Shown here piece after piece: positions 38,662 through 47,783 of a DNA stretch of 64,000 nucleotides (within the stretch, counting starts at the first letter, position 1; the number at the start of each line of letters is the position of its first letter). The notes beneath the pieces were generated by a model. It did no database searches. It was not told the DNA's origin and saw only the letters and a program-made list of their open reading frames with translations. A program made the position numbers and the translations under genes. The stretch covers positions 42,412-106,411 of the forward strand of contig NZ_JBDZDT010000013.1 of assembly GCF_040049275.1 (NCBI RefSeq), written 5' to 3'. The stretch comes from Aquabacter sp040049275 (lineage in GTDB: Bacteria > Pseudomonadota > Alphaproteobacteria > Rhizobiales > Xanthobacteraceae).

Positions 38662-38673
38662 CAGCGTACGCTG
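38662..38673. promoter_or_regulatory. 12-bp palindrome upstream of parD, candidate operator
   Basis: CAGCGTACGCTG is a perfect palindrome 25 bp before the parD start codon, between an AT-richer stretch (possible promoter) and the AGGAGG site. ParD antitoxins repress their own operon through short palindromes, so this is a reasonable operator. Confidence 0.5.
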
Positions 38674-38698
38674 GGACGAACTGAGGAGGATTGGGTGT

Positions 38699-38974
38699 AT
38701 GCGCACCAGCAGGCCGATCAGCATCACCCTCGGGGACATGCAGGAGCGCGTTGACGCGCTCAAGGCTGCGGGTCGCTATGCTTCGACGAGCGAGGTGCTG
38801 CGGGCGGCGGTCCGTGCGCTTGAGCGTGAGCACGCCGCCCTTGATGCCATCATGCGGGAAGAGGTTCGCCGGGCGGTCGAGGATCCCCGGCCGAGCCTTG
38901 CCGGCGAAGATGTGTTCGCCAAGCTGGAACAGCGCTATCAGCAGGATTTGAAAGCGTCGAAGCGTGACGCATAA
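38699..38974 (+). CDS. parD: type II antitoxin, ParD family
   Basis: This 91 aa antitoxin has an N-terminal ribbon-helix-helix DNA-binding fold (about residues 5-48: I-S-I-T-L-G-D-M-Q-E-R-V-D, then Y-A-S-T-S-E-V-L-R-A-A-V-R). The C-terminal tail binds and neutralises the toxin. The ATG at 38699 follows AGGAGG with good spacing; an in-frame upstream start at 38648 would add 17 atypical residues and cover the candidate operator. It overlaps parE by 11 nt. Confidence 0.9.
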   Translation: MRTSRPISITLGDMQERVDALKAAGRYASTSEVLRAAVRALEREHAALDAIMREEVRRAVEDPRPSLAGEDVFAKLEQRYQQDLKASKRDA

Positions 38975-39272
38975 GGTCGTTTTTCGACCGCGCGCCGAAG
39001 AGTCCCTTCAGCAGCTCTACACTTATATTCTCGATCACACCGGCTCGCCTGATATTGCCATTGGCTATATCAGGCGCATCCAGGCGCAATGCGAGCACTT
39101 GGCCGATTTGCCCGAGCGCGCACCTTTGCGGCCGGAGGTCGGCCCCGGCATTCGGGTCCTGACCTTCGAGCGCCGGGTTTCGATCGCCTACCGCGTCAGC
39201 CGCAAAGAGGTCGAGATTCTGGGCATCTTCTATGGAGGACGCTTCCTGGAAGGCATTCTCAAAGGCGACTGA
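38964..39272 (+). CDS. parE: type II toxin, RelE/ParE family
   Basis: This 102 aa toxin starts with GTG inside the parD 3' end. ParE toxins inhibit DNA gyrase; RelE-type relatives cleave mRNA, and sequence alone does not fully separate them. Family features include F-R-P-R-A-E-E-S-L-Q-Q-L-Y, R-V-L-T-F-E-R-R-V-S-I-A-Y-R-V and the C-terminal I-L-G-I-F-Y-G-G-R-F. The ParD partner favours ParE. The pair is inserted between the alpha-glucosidase gene and the ABC-F gene, next to a repeat, which is a common setting for acquired toxin-antitoxin modules. Confidence 0.9.
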   Translation: MTHKVVFRPRAEESLQQLYTYILDHTGSPDIAIGYIRRIQAQCEHLADLPERAPLRPEVGPGIRVLTFERRVSIAYRVSRKEVEILGIFYGGRFLEGILKGD

Positions 39273-39279
39273 GCCTGGC

Positions 39280-41127
39280 CTACCCCGCCGCTTCCACCGC
39301 GCTGCTCGCCTCCAGCCACTCCTCTTCCAGCCGGGCCAGCGTTTCCACCGCCTCGTCGCGCTGCTTGTTCAGGCGGGCGCCGTCGGCGGGGAACTTGGCG
39401 ATCTTCGGGTCGGCGAGGCGCTTGTCGATGGCGGCGATGTCCTTCTCCAGCTTCGCAACCTGCGCTTCGATCTCCATCAGCCGCTTGCGGTGCGGATCGA
39501 GCGCGGCGCGCTCGTCCTTCCGGCTCTCGGTGTCCTTGCGGCCGTCGCCGGTCATGCTGCCCGAACGGCTCAGCACCTCGCGGCGATACTGGTCGAGGTC
39601 GCCGTCATAGGGCTTCACCGTGCCGCCGCCCACCATCCACAGCCGGTCCACGCAGGCTTCCAGCAGATGCCGGTCGTGCGAGACCAGGATGACGGCGCCG
39701 GGAAAGTCGTTGATGCCGGTGATCAGCGCCTCGCGCGACTGGATGTCGAGATGGTTGGTCGGCTCGTCGAGGATCAGCAGATGCGGGCCGTTGAAGGCCG
39801 CAAGGCCGAGCAGCAGGCGCGCCTTCTCGCCGCCCGAGAGGGATGAGACCTTGGTATCCGCCGACTGGCCGGAAAAGCCCATCTCCGCCGCCCGTGCGCG
39901 CACCTTCGCCTCGGGGGCGTCGGGCATCAGCTTGCGCACATGCTGGGCGGGGCTGTCGCCGGGCACCAGCTCGTCCAATTGGTGCTGGGCGAGATAGGCG
40001 ACTTCCAGCTTGTCGGCGCGCACGACGTTGCCGCGCTGCGGCTTCAGCCGGTCGGCCAGCAGCTTGGCGAAGGTGGATTTGCCGTTGCCGTTGGGGCCGA
40101 GCAGCGCGATGCGGTCGTCCTCGTCGATGCGCAGATCGAGGTTCCTGAGGATCGGCTTGTCTTCCACATAGCCCACATCCACCCGGTCCAGCACCACGAT
40201 GGGCGGGGAGAGCAGCTTCTCCGGATGGCGGATGGAGATGGAGGCGCTGTGCTCGCCCACCTCGGGCGTGATGGGCTCCAGCCTGGCCAGCGCCTTGATG
40301 CGGGACTGCGCCTGCTTCGCCTTCGTCGCGCTCGCGCGGAAGCGGGCCACGAAGGCTTCCATGTGGGCGCGCTGGGCTTCCTGCTTCTTGCGGTGCTTCT
40401 GGTCCAGCAGAAGCTTCTCGCGGCGCTGCCGGTCGAACGAGGTGAAGCCGCCGCGATAGATGGCGAGCTTGCCGTTGAAGAAATGCAGGATGTGGTCGAC
40501 GGACGTGTCCAGGAGGTCGCGGTCATGGCTGATGAGGATGACCGTGCGCGGATAGTTCGCGAGGTAGTCCTGAAGCCAGAGCGTGCCTTCGAGGTCGAGA
40601 TAGTTCGTGGGCTCGTCCAGCATCAGGAGGTCCGGCTCGGTGAAGAGCAGGGCCGCGAGCGCGACGCGCATGCGCCAGCCGCCGGAGAATTCCGAGCAGG
40701 CGCGCGCCTGCGCCGCCTCGTCGAAGCCGAGGCCGGCAAGGATGCGGGCGGCGCGGGAGGGGGCCGAATGGGCATCGATGTCCACGAGGCGCATCTCGAT
40801 CTCGCCGATGCGCATGGGGTCGGTGACCGTCTCGCGCTCCACGAGAAGCGCGGCGCGCTCCTCGTCCGCCGCCAGCACGCGTTCCAGAAGGCTGTCCGGG
40901 CCGGCGGGGGCTTCCTGGGCCACGCGGCCGATGCGGGCGCGGTTCGGCAGGCGCACGGAGCCGCTTTCCAGCTCCAGCTCGCCCATGATGGCTTTGAACA
41001 GGGTGGTCTTGCCGGCGCCGTTGCGCCCGACCACGCCCACGCGCGCACCCTCGGGGATGGCCACCGAGGCGTGATCCAAAAGCAGGCGCCCCGCAATGCG
41101 GAGCGAGATATCGTCGAGAACGATCAT
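39280..41127 (-). CDS. ABC-F family ATPase
   Basis: This 615 aa protein has two ATP-binding cassettes and no membrane domain, the mark of ABC-F proteins that act on the ribosome (Uup/YheS/EttA types). Walker A motifs are G-R-N-G-A-G-K-T-T near residue 35 and G-P-N-G-N-G-K-S-T near residue 345. Signature motifs are F-S-G-G-W and L-S-G-G-E, each followed by L-D-E-P-T-N-x-L-D. The linker between cassettes is rich in Lys, Gln and Arg. A coiled-coil C-terminal tail (about 535-610) suggests a Uup or YheS-like member. Its 3' end is 7 bp from parE, convergent. Confidence 0.93.
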   Translation of the reverse strand: MIVLDDISLRIAGRLLLDHASVAIPEGARVGVVGRNGAGKTTLFKAIMGELELESGSVRLPNRARIGRVAQEAPAGPDSLLERVLAADEERAALLVERETVTDPMRIGEIEMRLVDIDAHSAPSRAARILAGLGFDEAAQARACSEFSGGWRMRVALAALLFTEPDLLMLDEPTNYLDLEGTLWLQDYLANYPRTVILISHDRDLLDTSVDHILHFFNGKLAIYRGGFTSFDRQRREKLLLDQKHRKKQEAQRAHMEAFVARFRASATKAKQAQSRIKALARLEPITPEVGEHSASISIRHPEKLLSPPIVVLDRVDVGYVEDKPILRNLDLRIDEDDRIALLGPNGNGKSTFAKLLADRLKPQRGNVVRADKLEVAYLAQHQLDELVPGDSPAQHVRKLMPDAPEAKVRARAAEMGFSGQSADTKVSSLSGGEKARLLLGLAAFNGPHLLILDEPTNHLDIQSREALITGINDFPGAVILVSHDRHLLEACVDRLWMVGGGTVKPYDGDLDQYRREVLSRSGSMTGDGRKDTESRKDERAALDPHRKRLMEIEAQVAKLEKDIAAIDKRLADPKIAKFPADGARLNKQRDEAVETLARLEEEWLEASSAVEAAG

Positions 41128-41187
41128 GATGGCGCCTTCTCGCAGGCGCGAAGGCGAAGGGCAAGGGTTTGCGTGCCCTGCGGCACC

Positions 41188-42339
41188 TCAAAGAGCCGCG
41201 AGCCGCGCCCTCCCGCGGGTACGCACGGCCTTCAGCACCGCCAGGACCGGCCGCTCCACCACCACCAGGAACACCACTGCCAAAGCAAGAGTGCCGAGGC
41301 AGACGAGGGCGAAAAGCCCCGCCAGCGCAAGGGGTGAGAGCGGGCCGAAGGCCACGAACGCCCAGGCGGCCGGGGCGACGACGAGCGGGACATGCACCAG
41401 ATAGATGGGAAAGGACAGTTCGCCGAGCCGCTGCGCCACCGGGTGCTCGAAGACGCGGCGGACCTGCGGGGTGATCAGCATGGCGACCATGAAGAGGAGG
41501 GCGCCCGCCTCCCGAAGGCCGTCATCGCCGAGATAGGATTGCAGCGTTGCCCAAAGGCCGGGCCCAGCCGCATGGCCGGGAAAGCTTCCGCCCAGGATGA
41601 GCCCCGCCAAGCACAGGAGGGCGCCGATGACGGGGCTGTCTTTCAGGCGGTGGCGCAACTCATAGATCAGTGCGCCGCCGCAGAAGGCGCAGAGATAGAA
41701 CTGGCCGGCGGTGGCGAAACCCACCAGGCCCAGCGCCATCACCGGCGCGCGGACCCGGCCTTTGAGCACAGCATAGGAGCCGTAGATGAGCAGCGAGCCC
41801 AGGAGTTCAGCGCGCATGGTCCAGAGCGGGTTGTTGAAGCGGGTCGTGCCTTCGAGGAACGTGCCGATGCCGCCTTCCCACAGCGCCTGCGAGAAGGGCG
41901 GGATGGGCGCCTGATAGGTCCAGCGGAACCACGGGCTGCCGCTGATGGCCTGCGCCTCGCGCGCCGCGTCGGGGAAGCTGGAGAGCCACGCCCAGGCGAG
42001 GGCGGAGGAGATGAGCGCAGGCACGGCGAGCCGGACATAGCGCAGGCCGATCATCAGCGGCGCCTCGCGCAGGGAGCGCGGCGCCGATGCGGCCAGCACG
42101 AAACCGCTCAGCGCGAAGAAGACCGCCACCGCAAAATAGCCGTTCCACAGCACCGCCACCGGCAGATCGAACAGGCCGAAACCCTCGCGGCCTTTGGCGA
42201 AGGGCACCGGATGGAATGCATAGAAGAAATGAAACGCCACCACCGCGCAGGCCGCGACGCCGCGCAGGCCGTCCAGGCACGCGACGCGGGTGCCGGCTGG
42301 AATGTGGGCCGGTGCGGCGGCGGATGCGGGAGACGGCAT
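41188..42339 (-). CDS. acyltransferase family membrane protein (Acyl_transf_3)
   Basis: This 383 aa integral membrane acyltransferase has about ten hydrophobic helices. The N-terminal motif C-L-D-G-L-R-G-V-A-A and the catalytic-type His in A-V-V-A-F-H-F-F are typical of the family that O-acylates surface polysaccharides, glucans or lipids. The segment A-L-S-G-F-V-L-A follows. The acceptor cannot be determined; the adjacent glucan and trehalose genes make a sugar acceptor thinkable but not shown. It reads in the same direction as the ABC-F gene, 60 bp upstream of it. Confidence 0.88.
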   Translation of the reverse strand: MPSPASAAAPAHIPAGTRVACLDGLRGVAACAVVAFHFFYAFHPVPFAKGREGFGLFDLPVAVLWNGYFAVAVFFALSGFVLAASAPRSLREAPLMIGLRYVRLAVPALISSALAWAWLSSFPDAAREAQAISGSPWFRWTYQAPIPPFSQALWEGGIGTFLEGTTRFNNPLWTMRAELLGSLLIYGSYAVLKGRVRAPVMALGLVGFATAGQFYLCAFCGGALIYELRHRLKDSPVIGALLCLAGLILGGSFPGHAAGPGLWATLQSYLGDDGLREAGALLFMVAMLITPQVRRVFEHPVAQRLGELSFPIYLVHVPLVVAPAAWAFVAFGPLSPLALAGLFALVCLGTLALAVVFLVVVERPVLAVLKAVRTRGRARLAAL

Positions 42340-42520
42340 GAAAATCCTGGAGGTGCGGGATGGCCGAACCTCTTAGCCGGCATCCAGATCGGCAGGATAG
42401 GCCATGGCCAAGCTCAGGGGCAATACGGGCCGGCCACCGGCGGAACCGGCCGTTCCGTCACCGGGTTCAAGCCGTGAAGATTGAAGCCGCATTCGGTTTC
42501 AGCACGGATTGTCCAGGGCG

Positions 42521-44350
42521 ATGGCCGCATTCATGACACCTGAGATGTTGCGTCAGAGTGGGCGCGCGCCCGCCTCCCGCCATGCCATGCCGTTCGGGGC
42601 GCAGATGACGCCGGAGGGCGTGCGCTTCGGCCTCTACGCGCCGGCGCAGTCGCGGGTAAAGCTGCACGTGGACGGCCTTGTCAGGGAGATGGAGGCGCTG
42701 CCCGAAGGCTGGCACCGCGCCCTCGTTCCGGTACCGGCCGGCACGCGCTATCGCTTCGAGCTGGAGGACGGCCTCATCGTGCCGGACCCCGCCTCGCGCT
42801 ACCAGCCGGAGGATTGCCACGGCCCTTCCGAAGTGGTGGACCCCGCCCGCTACCAATGGCACGACGCGGACTGGCGGGGGCGGCCCTGGCACGAGGCCAT
42901 CCTCTACGAATTGCACGTGGGCGCCTTCACCCCCGAAGGCACGTTCCGGGCCGCCATCGACCGGCTGGACGATCTGGTGGAGCTGGGCATCACCGCCATC
43001 GAGCTGATGCCCGTGGCGGATTTTCCGGGGCCGCGAAACTGGGGCTATGACGGCGTGCTGCTCTATGCGCCCGATTCATCCTATGGCCCGCCGGACGACC
43101 TGAAGGCGCTGGTGGATGCCGCCCACAGGCGCGGGCTCATGGTGCTGCTGGACGTGGTCTACAACCACTTCGGCCCGGAGGGGAATTATCTCGGCGCCTA
43201 TGCGCCCTCCTTCTTCACCGACCGATACGAGACCCCCTGGGGCGCCGCCATCAATTATGACGGACCGGGCAGCCGGGCGGTGCGCGATTTCATGATCCAC
43301 AACGCGCTCTATTGGATCGAGGAATTCCATATGGACGGCCTGCGCCTCGACGCGGTGCACGCCATCCATGACGACAGCGCGGAGGATCTCCTGTCCGAAC
43401 TGTCCCGCCGCGTGCGCGACGCCCATCCCGACCGGCACGTCCATCTGGTGCTGGAGAATGAGGAGAACGACGCGCGCCGGCTCGTCCCCGGCGCCCGCGG
43501 TGGCTTCACGGCGCAGTGGAACGATGATGTCCATCACGGCCTGCATGTGGCGGTGACGGGGGAGGGGGACGGCTATTATGCCGACTACCGCGCCGATCCC
43601 GGCCTTCTGGCCCGCGCCCTCGCGGAGGGCTTCGCCTTCCAGGGCGAGGTGATGGCCTATCGCGGCGCTCCGCGCGGAGAGCCGAGCGGCACGCTGCCGC
43701 CCACCGCCTTCGTCGCCTTCCTCCAGAACCACGACCAGGTGGGCAACCGCGCCTTCGGCGAGCGCATCACCGCTTTGGCGCCGCGCGAGGCGGTGCGGGC
43801 GGCAGCGGCGATCTATCTGCTCTCACCTCAGGTACCCATGCTGTTCATGGGCGAGGAATGGGCGAGCGCGCAGCCCTTTCCCTTCTTCTGCGGCTTCACC
43901 GGCGACCTCGCCAACGCCGTGCGCGAAGGCCGCCGCGCCGAGTTCGCCCGCTTCCCCGCCTTTGCCGATCCGGCGGTGCGCGCGCGCATTCCCGACCCGG
44001 TGGCCGAGACCACCTTCCTCTCCGCCAAGCTCGACTGGGCGGCACGGGAGGACGAGGACAAGAAGGACTGGCTCGCCTGGTACCGCGCGGTGCTGCGGGT
44101 GCGGCGCGAGCACATCTGGCCGCTGGCGGGCACTGTCAGACGGGGCGGGACTTTCCGGACTGCGGGCAAGGCGGGGATGGAAGTGGACTGGTTCGACGGC
44201 AAGACACCCGTTCTGTCCCTCAGGGCCAATCTGGGGGCGGACGAGGTGGGCGGTCTGTCGATGCCGGAGGGGGCGGTGATCTGGGCCGAAGGCGAGATTG
44301 AGGGCGGGCGCGCGGGGGCGTGGTCGGTGCGGTGGATTTTGCGAGCGTGA
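42521..44350 (+). CDS. treZ: malto-oligosyltrehalose trehalohydrolase TreZ
   Basis: TreZ releases trehalose from the maltooligosyl-trehalose made by TreY. It is about 609 aa from the ATG at 42521; a TTG at 42509 and an ATG at 42533 are alternatives, none with a strong ribosome-binding site. An N-terminal CBM48-like domain (residues about 25-110) precedes the GH13_10 barrel. Catalytic candidates are Asp in D-G-L-R-L-D-A-V-H-A, Glu in L-V-L-E-N-E-E-N and Asp in L-Q-N-H-D-Q-V-G-N. It is on the plus strand, separated from treY by the other glucan genes, the toxin-antitoxin pair, the ABC-F gene and the acyltransferase. Confidence 0.96.
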   Translation: MAAFMTPEMLRQSGRAPASRHAMPFGAQMTPEGVRFGLYAPAQSRVKLHVDGLVREMEALPEGWHRALVPVPAGTRYRFELEDGLIVPDPASRYQPEDCHGPSEVVDPARYQWHDADWRGRPWHEAILYELHVGAFTPEGTFRAAIDRLDDLVELGITAIELMPVADFPGPRNWGYDGVLLYAPDSSYGPPDDLKALVDAAHRRGLMVLLDVVYNHFGPEGNYLGAYAPSFFTDRYETPWGAAINYDGPGSRAVRDFMIHNALYWIEEFHMDGLRLDAVHAIHDDSAEDLLSELSRRVRDAHPDRHVHLVLENEENDARRLVPGARGGFTAQWNDDVHHGLHVAVTGEGDGYYADYRADPGLLARALAEGFAFQGEVMAYRGAPRGEPSGTLPPTAFVAFLQNHDQVGNRAFGERITALAPREAVRAAAAIYLLSPQVPMLFMGEEWASAQPFPFFCGFTGDLANAVREGRRAEFARFPAFADPAVRARIPDPVAETTFLSAKLDWAAREDEDKKDWLAWYRAVLRVRREHIWPLAGTVRRGGTFRTAGKAGMEVDWFDGKTPVLSLRANLGADEVGGLSMPEGAVIWAEGEIEGGRAGAWSVRWILRA

Positions 44351-44371
44351 TCCGGGGAAATTGAGGGGGCC

Positions 44372-45544
44372 TCAGCCCCCATACAGCCATTCATAGCGCT
44401 CCAGCAGCCGGTTACCCGTCAGGCCGATGAAGGCGTCGCGCGCTAGCCGGGCGGGGCCGGAGAGGTGGTAGATGGCGCCGGACGTACGGGCCTCGCGCTG
44501 GATGCGCGCGGTGCGCGGGCGCCGTGCCGCCTCATAGGCGCGTAATGCCGCCTCGGCGGAGGGGCCTTGCGCCAGCGCGGCGGCCAGCGCCGCCGCGTCC
44601 TCGATGGCCTGGGCCGCGCCCTGGGCCAGGAAGGGCAGCATGGCATGCGCTGCATCGCCCAGGAGCGTGGCACGTCCCGCACCCCAGCGGGGCAGGGGAT
44701 CGAGGTCGTAAAGGCCCCAGCAGCGGAATTCCGGCGCGCCGGCGAGCAGCGCCTGCACCTCCTCCGCCCACATGGCAAAGGCGGCATGGACGGCAGAGGC
44801 CTCGCCCGGCTCGCTCCAGCGGGTCACCGGACGGTCGGCCTTCACTACGGCTACGATGTTGACAGTGGCGCCGCCCCTGACCGGATAGGTGACGAGATGG
44901 GCCTCGGGCCCCAGATAAAGCCGCACCGCCGGCCGCCCTTCGGCGATGGCGGGAATGGTCGCTCGATAGGCGACACGCCCGGCGAAGACGGGGGCAGCGG
45001 AGCCGCCGAGCTGGGCGCGCACCGTGGAGCGCACACCGTCCGCCCCGATCAGGATGTCTGCCTGGATGGGCAAGGCTTCGCCGTCCCGGTTCGCAACCGC
45101 CACCGCCACGCCGTCTGAGGCTTCCATGCCCTCCAGCCGCGCGCCCATTTCGAAGGTACAGTCGAGGGCGCGCGCGGCCTCGGCCAGCACGCGGTGCAGA
45201 TCTGCCCGGTGGGCGACGAGGAAGGGCGCGCCGAGCCGCACTGCGGCCGGCCCATAAGGACAGCTTGCGATGATGCGGCCGGAATGGCCGTCGCGGATCT
45301 CAAGCGCCTCGGGCGCGATGGCGTTTTCTTCCAGCGTGGGCAGCACGCCGAGATCGCGCAGCACGCGCGTCGCATTGGGGCTGAGCTGAAGGCCCGCGCC
45401 CACTTCCTCGAACGCGGGAGCCTGCTCGACGATGGAGACCGACAGTCCCGCGCGGCGCAACGCCACGGCACAGGCGAGACCGCCAATGCCGCCGCCGACG
45501 ATCACCGCGCTGGATGCGACCCCGTGTTTCGGGTGCGCCGGCAC
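44372..45544 (-). CDS. FAD-dependent aromatic-type monooxygenase
   Basis: This 390 aa class A flavoprotein monooxygenase resembles salicylate hydroxylase and UbiH-type enzymes. The FAD dinucleotide motif G-G-G-I-G-G-L lies near the N-terminus, the D-G motif in I-G-A-D-G-V-R-S-T-V in the middle, and the second FAD motif L-L-G-D-A-A-H-A-M-L-P near residue 280. The substrate is unknown. The GTG at 45544 begins 2 nt after the zinc-finger gene's stop and is preferred over an in-frame start 12 codons earlier inside that gene. The two genes look translationally coupled. Confidence 0.87.
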   Translation of the reverse strand: MPAHPKHGVASSAVIVGGGIGGLACAVALRRAGLSVSIVEQAPAFEEVGAGLQLSPNATRVLRDLGVLPTLEENAIAPEALEIRDGHSGRIIASCPYGPAAVRLGAPFLVAHRADLHRVLAEAARALDCTFEMGARLEGMEASDGVAVAVANRDGEALPIQADILIGADGVRSTVRAQLGGSAAPVFAGRVAYRATIPAIAEGRPAVRLYLGPEAHLVTYPVRGGATVNIVAVVKADRPVTRWSEPGEASAVHAAFAMWAEEVQALLAGAPEFRCWGLYDLDPLPRWGAGRATLLGDAAHAMLPFLAQGAAQAIEDAAALAAALAQGPSAEAALRAYEAARRPRTARIQREARTSGAIYHLSGPARLARDAFIGLTGNRLLERYEWLYGG

Positions 45545-45546
45545 GA

Positions 45547-45798
45547 TCAGGCCGCGACCGGCCGCTCCTGCCACACGCATCCCTCGGGCTTCGCCTCGGC
45601 TGCCTTCAGCGCGGGATTATGCCGGTAGAGCGTGGAGCAATAGGAGCAGACGATTTCCGTGTCGTTGCCCATGTCGAGAAAAATATGCGGGTGGTCGAAG
45701 GGCGGGGTGGCGCCGATGCACATGAATTCGTGCGCGCCCACCTCGATCACCGGGACGCCGAGGTCGTTGCAGAAATGAGGGATTCCCGTGGCTGCCAT
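45547..45798 (-). CDS. zinc-finger domain protein (zf-CHCC type)
   Basis: This 83 aa protein has the C-x8-H...C-x2-C arrangement of the CHCC zinc-finger family: Cys in E-F-M-C-I-G, His in D-H-P-H-I-F-L-D-M-G and Cys-x2-Cys in I-V-C-S-Y-C. The family includes a mitochondrial complex I subunit relative and small alphaproteobacterial proteins of unclear role. It lies directly upstream of the FAD monooxygenase on the same strand. Confidence 0.9.
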   Translation of the reverse strand: MAATGIPHFCNDLGVPVIEVGAHEFMCIGATPPFDHPHIFLDMGNDTEIVCSYCSTLYRHNPALKAAEAKPEGCVWQERPVAA

Positions 45799-45992
45799 GT
45801 CTGCCTCGTCGCTCCGGTCGGGCGTTGCGGTGTCGGGCGGACTTTAGCGCTTCGCCTCGCCGGGCGGAAGGCGTGCCCAAAGGTCCCGCTTCAAAAAGGC
45901 ACCCTCTTACAAAAACCTCCGTTCACCCCCATATTCCATCGGACTGCCGTAAGGGCAGGTTGGGAGGAAGCGGTCAGCTTCTTGAGGGTGAC

Positions 45993-47003
45993 ATGAAGAT
46001 TTTCAAGCGTTTTCCGGCATTTATGGGTGTGCTCCTTCTGGGCGCGGCCATGACGGTCGCAGCGGTGGGTGAGGCTGATGCGCGCAAGGGCGGCGGCTTC
46101 GGCAGCCGTGGCACGCGCACCTATACGGCTCCGCCTTCCACTTCCACGGCGCCTTCGGCGGCGCAGCCCATCCAGCGCTCCGCAACGCCGGCCCCCGGCC
46201 CGCAGACCACCGCCAACACGGCCAATGCGGCCCGCGGCGGCCTGTTCGGCGGCGGCCTCGGCGGTTCGCTGCTGCGCGGCCTCGCCATCGGCGGCCTTGT
46301 CGGCCTGCTCCTGGGCGGCGGCTTCGGCGGCATGGCGGGCTTCCTCGGCCTGCTGCTCCAGGTGGGCCTGATCGCGCTCGTCGCCATGCTGGCGTTCCGC
46401 TTCTTTGCCGCGCGGCGCCAGCCGACCCCGGCGGGTGCGGGCGCGCCCTATGGCATGAACCGGGATTCAATGTTCGGGGGCGGCGCTGAGCCGCAGCCCC
46501 AGCCGGGGCGCAGCGCCCTCGGCGGCATGGGTGGAAGCGGCATGGGCGGAATGGGCAAGCCTGCCTACCAGCCGGCGCCCAATCGCCGGGTGAAGGATGA
46601 GATCGGCATCGGCGCGAAGGACTTCGACACGTTCGAGGCACGGCTCGCCGAGGTTCAGGACGCCTATTCCCGCGAGGATCGCGACGCGCTGCGCCGCCTT
46701 GCCACGCCGGAAGTGTTCTCCGTCCTCACCGAGGAACTGGACCGGAACACGGCCCACGGCGTGCGCAACGAGGTGCGCGACGTGAAGCTGCTCCAGGGCG
46801 ACCTCGCCGAATCCTGGCGCGAGGGCAATACGGAGTATGCGACGGTGGCCCTGCGCTACCAGATGCGCGACATCATGCGCGACCGGGCGACCGGCGCCCT
46901 GACATCGCACGGCACCGAGGCTCTGGAGGAGACCACCGAGGTGTGGACCTTCACCCGCCCGCGCGGCGGGGAGTGGACGCTCTCGGCCATCCAGGACGTC
47001 TGA
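45993..47003 (+). CDS. Tim44-like domain protein, exported
   Basis: This 336 aa protein starts with a Sec-type signal peptide or N-terminal anchor (M-K-I-F-K-R-F then a hydrophobic run to about residue 30, ending near A-D-A). A Ser/Thr/Pro-rich linker follows, then a Gly/Leu-rich hydrophobic region (about 85-140) that could insert in the membrane. The Tim44-like alpha/beta domain covers about 195-336, with F-L-A-type helices and the closing segment E-E-T-T-E-V-W-T-F. In alphaproteobacteria such proteins are thought to assist membrane or envelope assembly. The start at 45993 is chosen because upstream codons have no signal-like character. Confidence 0.86.
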   Translation: MKIFKRFPAFMGVLLLGAAMTVAAVGEADARKGGGFGSRGTRTYTAPPSTSTAPSAAQPIQRSATPAPGPQTTANTANAARGGLFGGGLGGSLLRGLAIGGLVGLLLGGGFGGMAGFLGLLLQVGLIALVAMLAFRFFAARRQPTPAGAGAPYGMNRDSMFGGGAEPQPQPGRSALGGMGGSGMGGMGKPAYQPAPNRRVKDEIGIGAKDFDTFEARLAEVQDAYSREDRDALRRLATPEVFSVLTEELDRNTAHGVRNEVRDVKLLQGDLAESWREGNTEYATVALRYQMRDIMRDRATGALTSHGTEALEETTEVWTFTRPRGGEWTLSAIQDV

Positions 47004-47012
47004 TCCGCCAGA

Positions 47013-47063
47013 ACCGTCATGGCCGGGCTCCACCCAGCCCTCCCCCGCAAGCGGGAGAGGGGG
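47013..47063. repeat. chimera of repeat families A and B
   Basis: A left half of family A (ACCGTCATGGCCGGGCT) runs directly into a family B hairpin (CCTCCCCCGC-AAGCGGGAGAGGG). The hybrid suggests insertion or recombination of one repeat in the other. It lies between convergent Tim44-like and LysE genes. Confidence 0.6.
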
Positions 47064-47129
47064 CGCGCTGCACCCACGGCAGGAGATCCCTCCGGTCGGG
47101 TCCGGGGGGATGACCTTTTTCAATGACCC

Positions 47130-47783
47130 TCAAGGATTGGAGCGGGCCGCCAAGGTGGCGAGGCCCGCGCCCACCAGCAGCGTGCCGCCGGCCCGGTTGA
47201 ACCAGGCGATGATGCGCGGCCGCCCGAGGCTCCGGCGTGCGCCGGACGCCACCAGCGCGTAGCCGCAGGCATTCGCGAAGGCGAGCACCAGGAAGGTCGC
47301 CTCGAACACCAGCATCTGCGGCAGGATCGGGCTGCTCCGGTCCAGGAACTGGGGCAGGAAGGCCACGAAGAAGGTGATGCCCTTCGGGTTCAGCGCCGTC
47401 ACCAGCCAAGCATGGCCCAGCATGCGCACCGCCGAGACCGGCGTGGTGCGCGGTTCCGCGGACAGGCTTCCGCCCGCGCGGAACAGCTTCACCCCCAGCC
47501 AGATGAGATAGGCCGCGCCCGCCCATTTCAGCGCGGTGAACAGGGTGGCGGAGGCCATCAGCAGCGCGCCGACGCCGAGCATGGAGAGCGTCATGGCCGT
47601 GAAGTCGCCCAAAGCGACGCCGATGGCGATGGGCAGCGCCGCCCGCCAACCCTGGCCGAGGGCATAGGACACCACCAGCAACACGGTCGGCCCGGGTATC
47701 ACCAGCAGCACGGCGGAGGCGGCGGTGAAGGCAGCCCAGGTTTCGAGGCTGAGCATCCCGAAGTCCAAGCTCTCGAGCATCAT
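47130..47783 (-). CDS. LysE/RhtB family exporter
   Basis: This 217 aa inner-membrane protein with about six hydrophobic helices belongs to the LysE/RhtB family, which exports amino acids such as homoserine, threonine or lysine. The family segment V-I-P-G-P-T-V-L-L-V lies near residue 30, and the G-x-x-x-G-D pattern near residue 57 (A-I-G-V-A-L-G-D). The middle segment L-N-P-K-G-I-T-F-F is strongly diagnostic. A GGGAGG site precedes the paired ATG codons. Substrate unknown. It is divergent from the lipid kinase gene. Confidence 0.9.
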   Translation of the reverse strand: MMLESLDFGMLSLETWAAFTAASAVLLVIPGPTVLLVVSYALGQGWRAALPIAIGVALGDFTAMTLSMLGVGALLMASATLFTALKWAGAAYLIWLGVKLFRAGGSLSAEPRTTPVSAVRMLGHAWLVTALNPKGITFFVAFLPQFLDRSSPILPQMLVFEATFLVLAFANACGYALVASGARRSLGRPRIIAWFNRAGGTLLVGAGLATLAARSNP

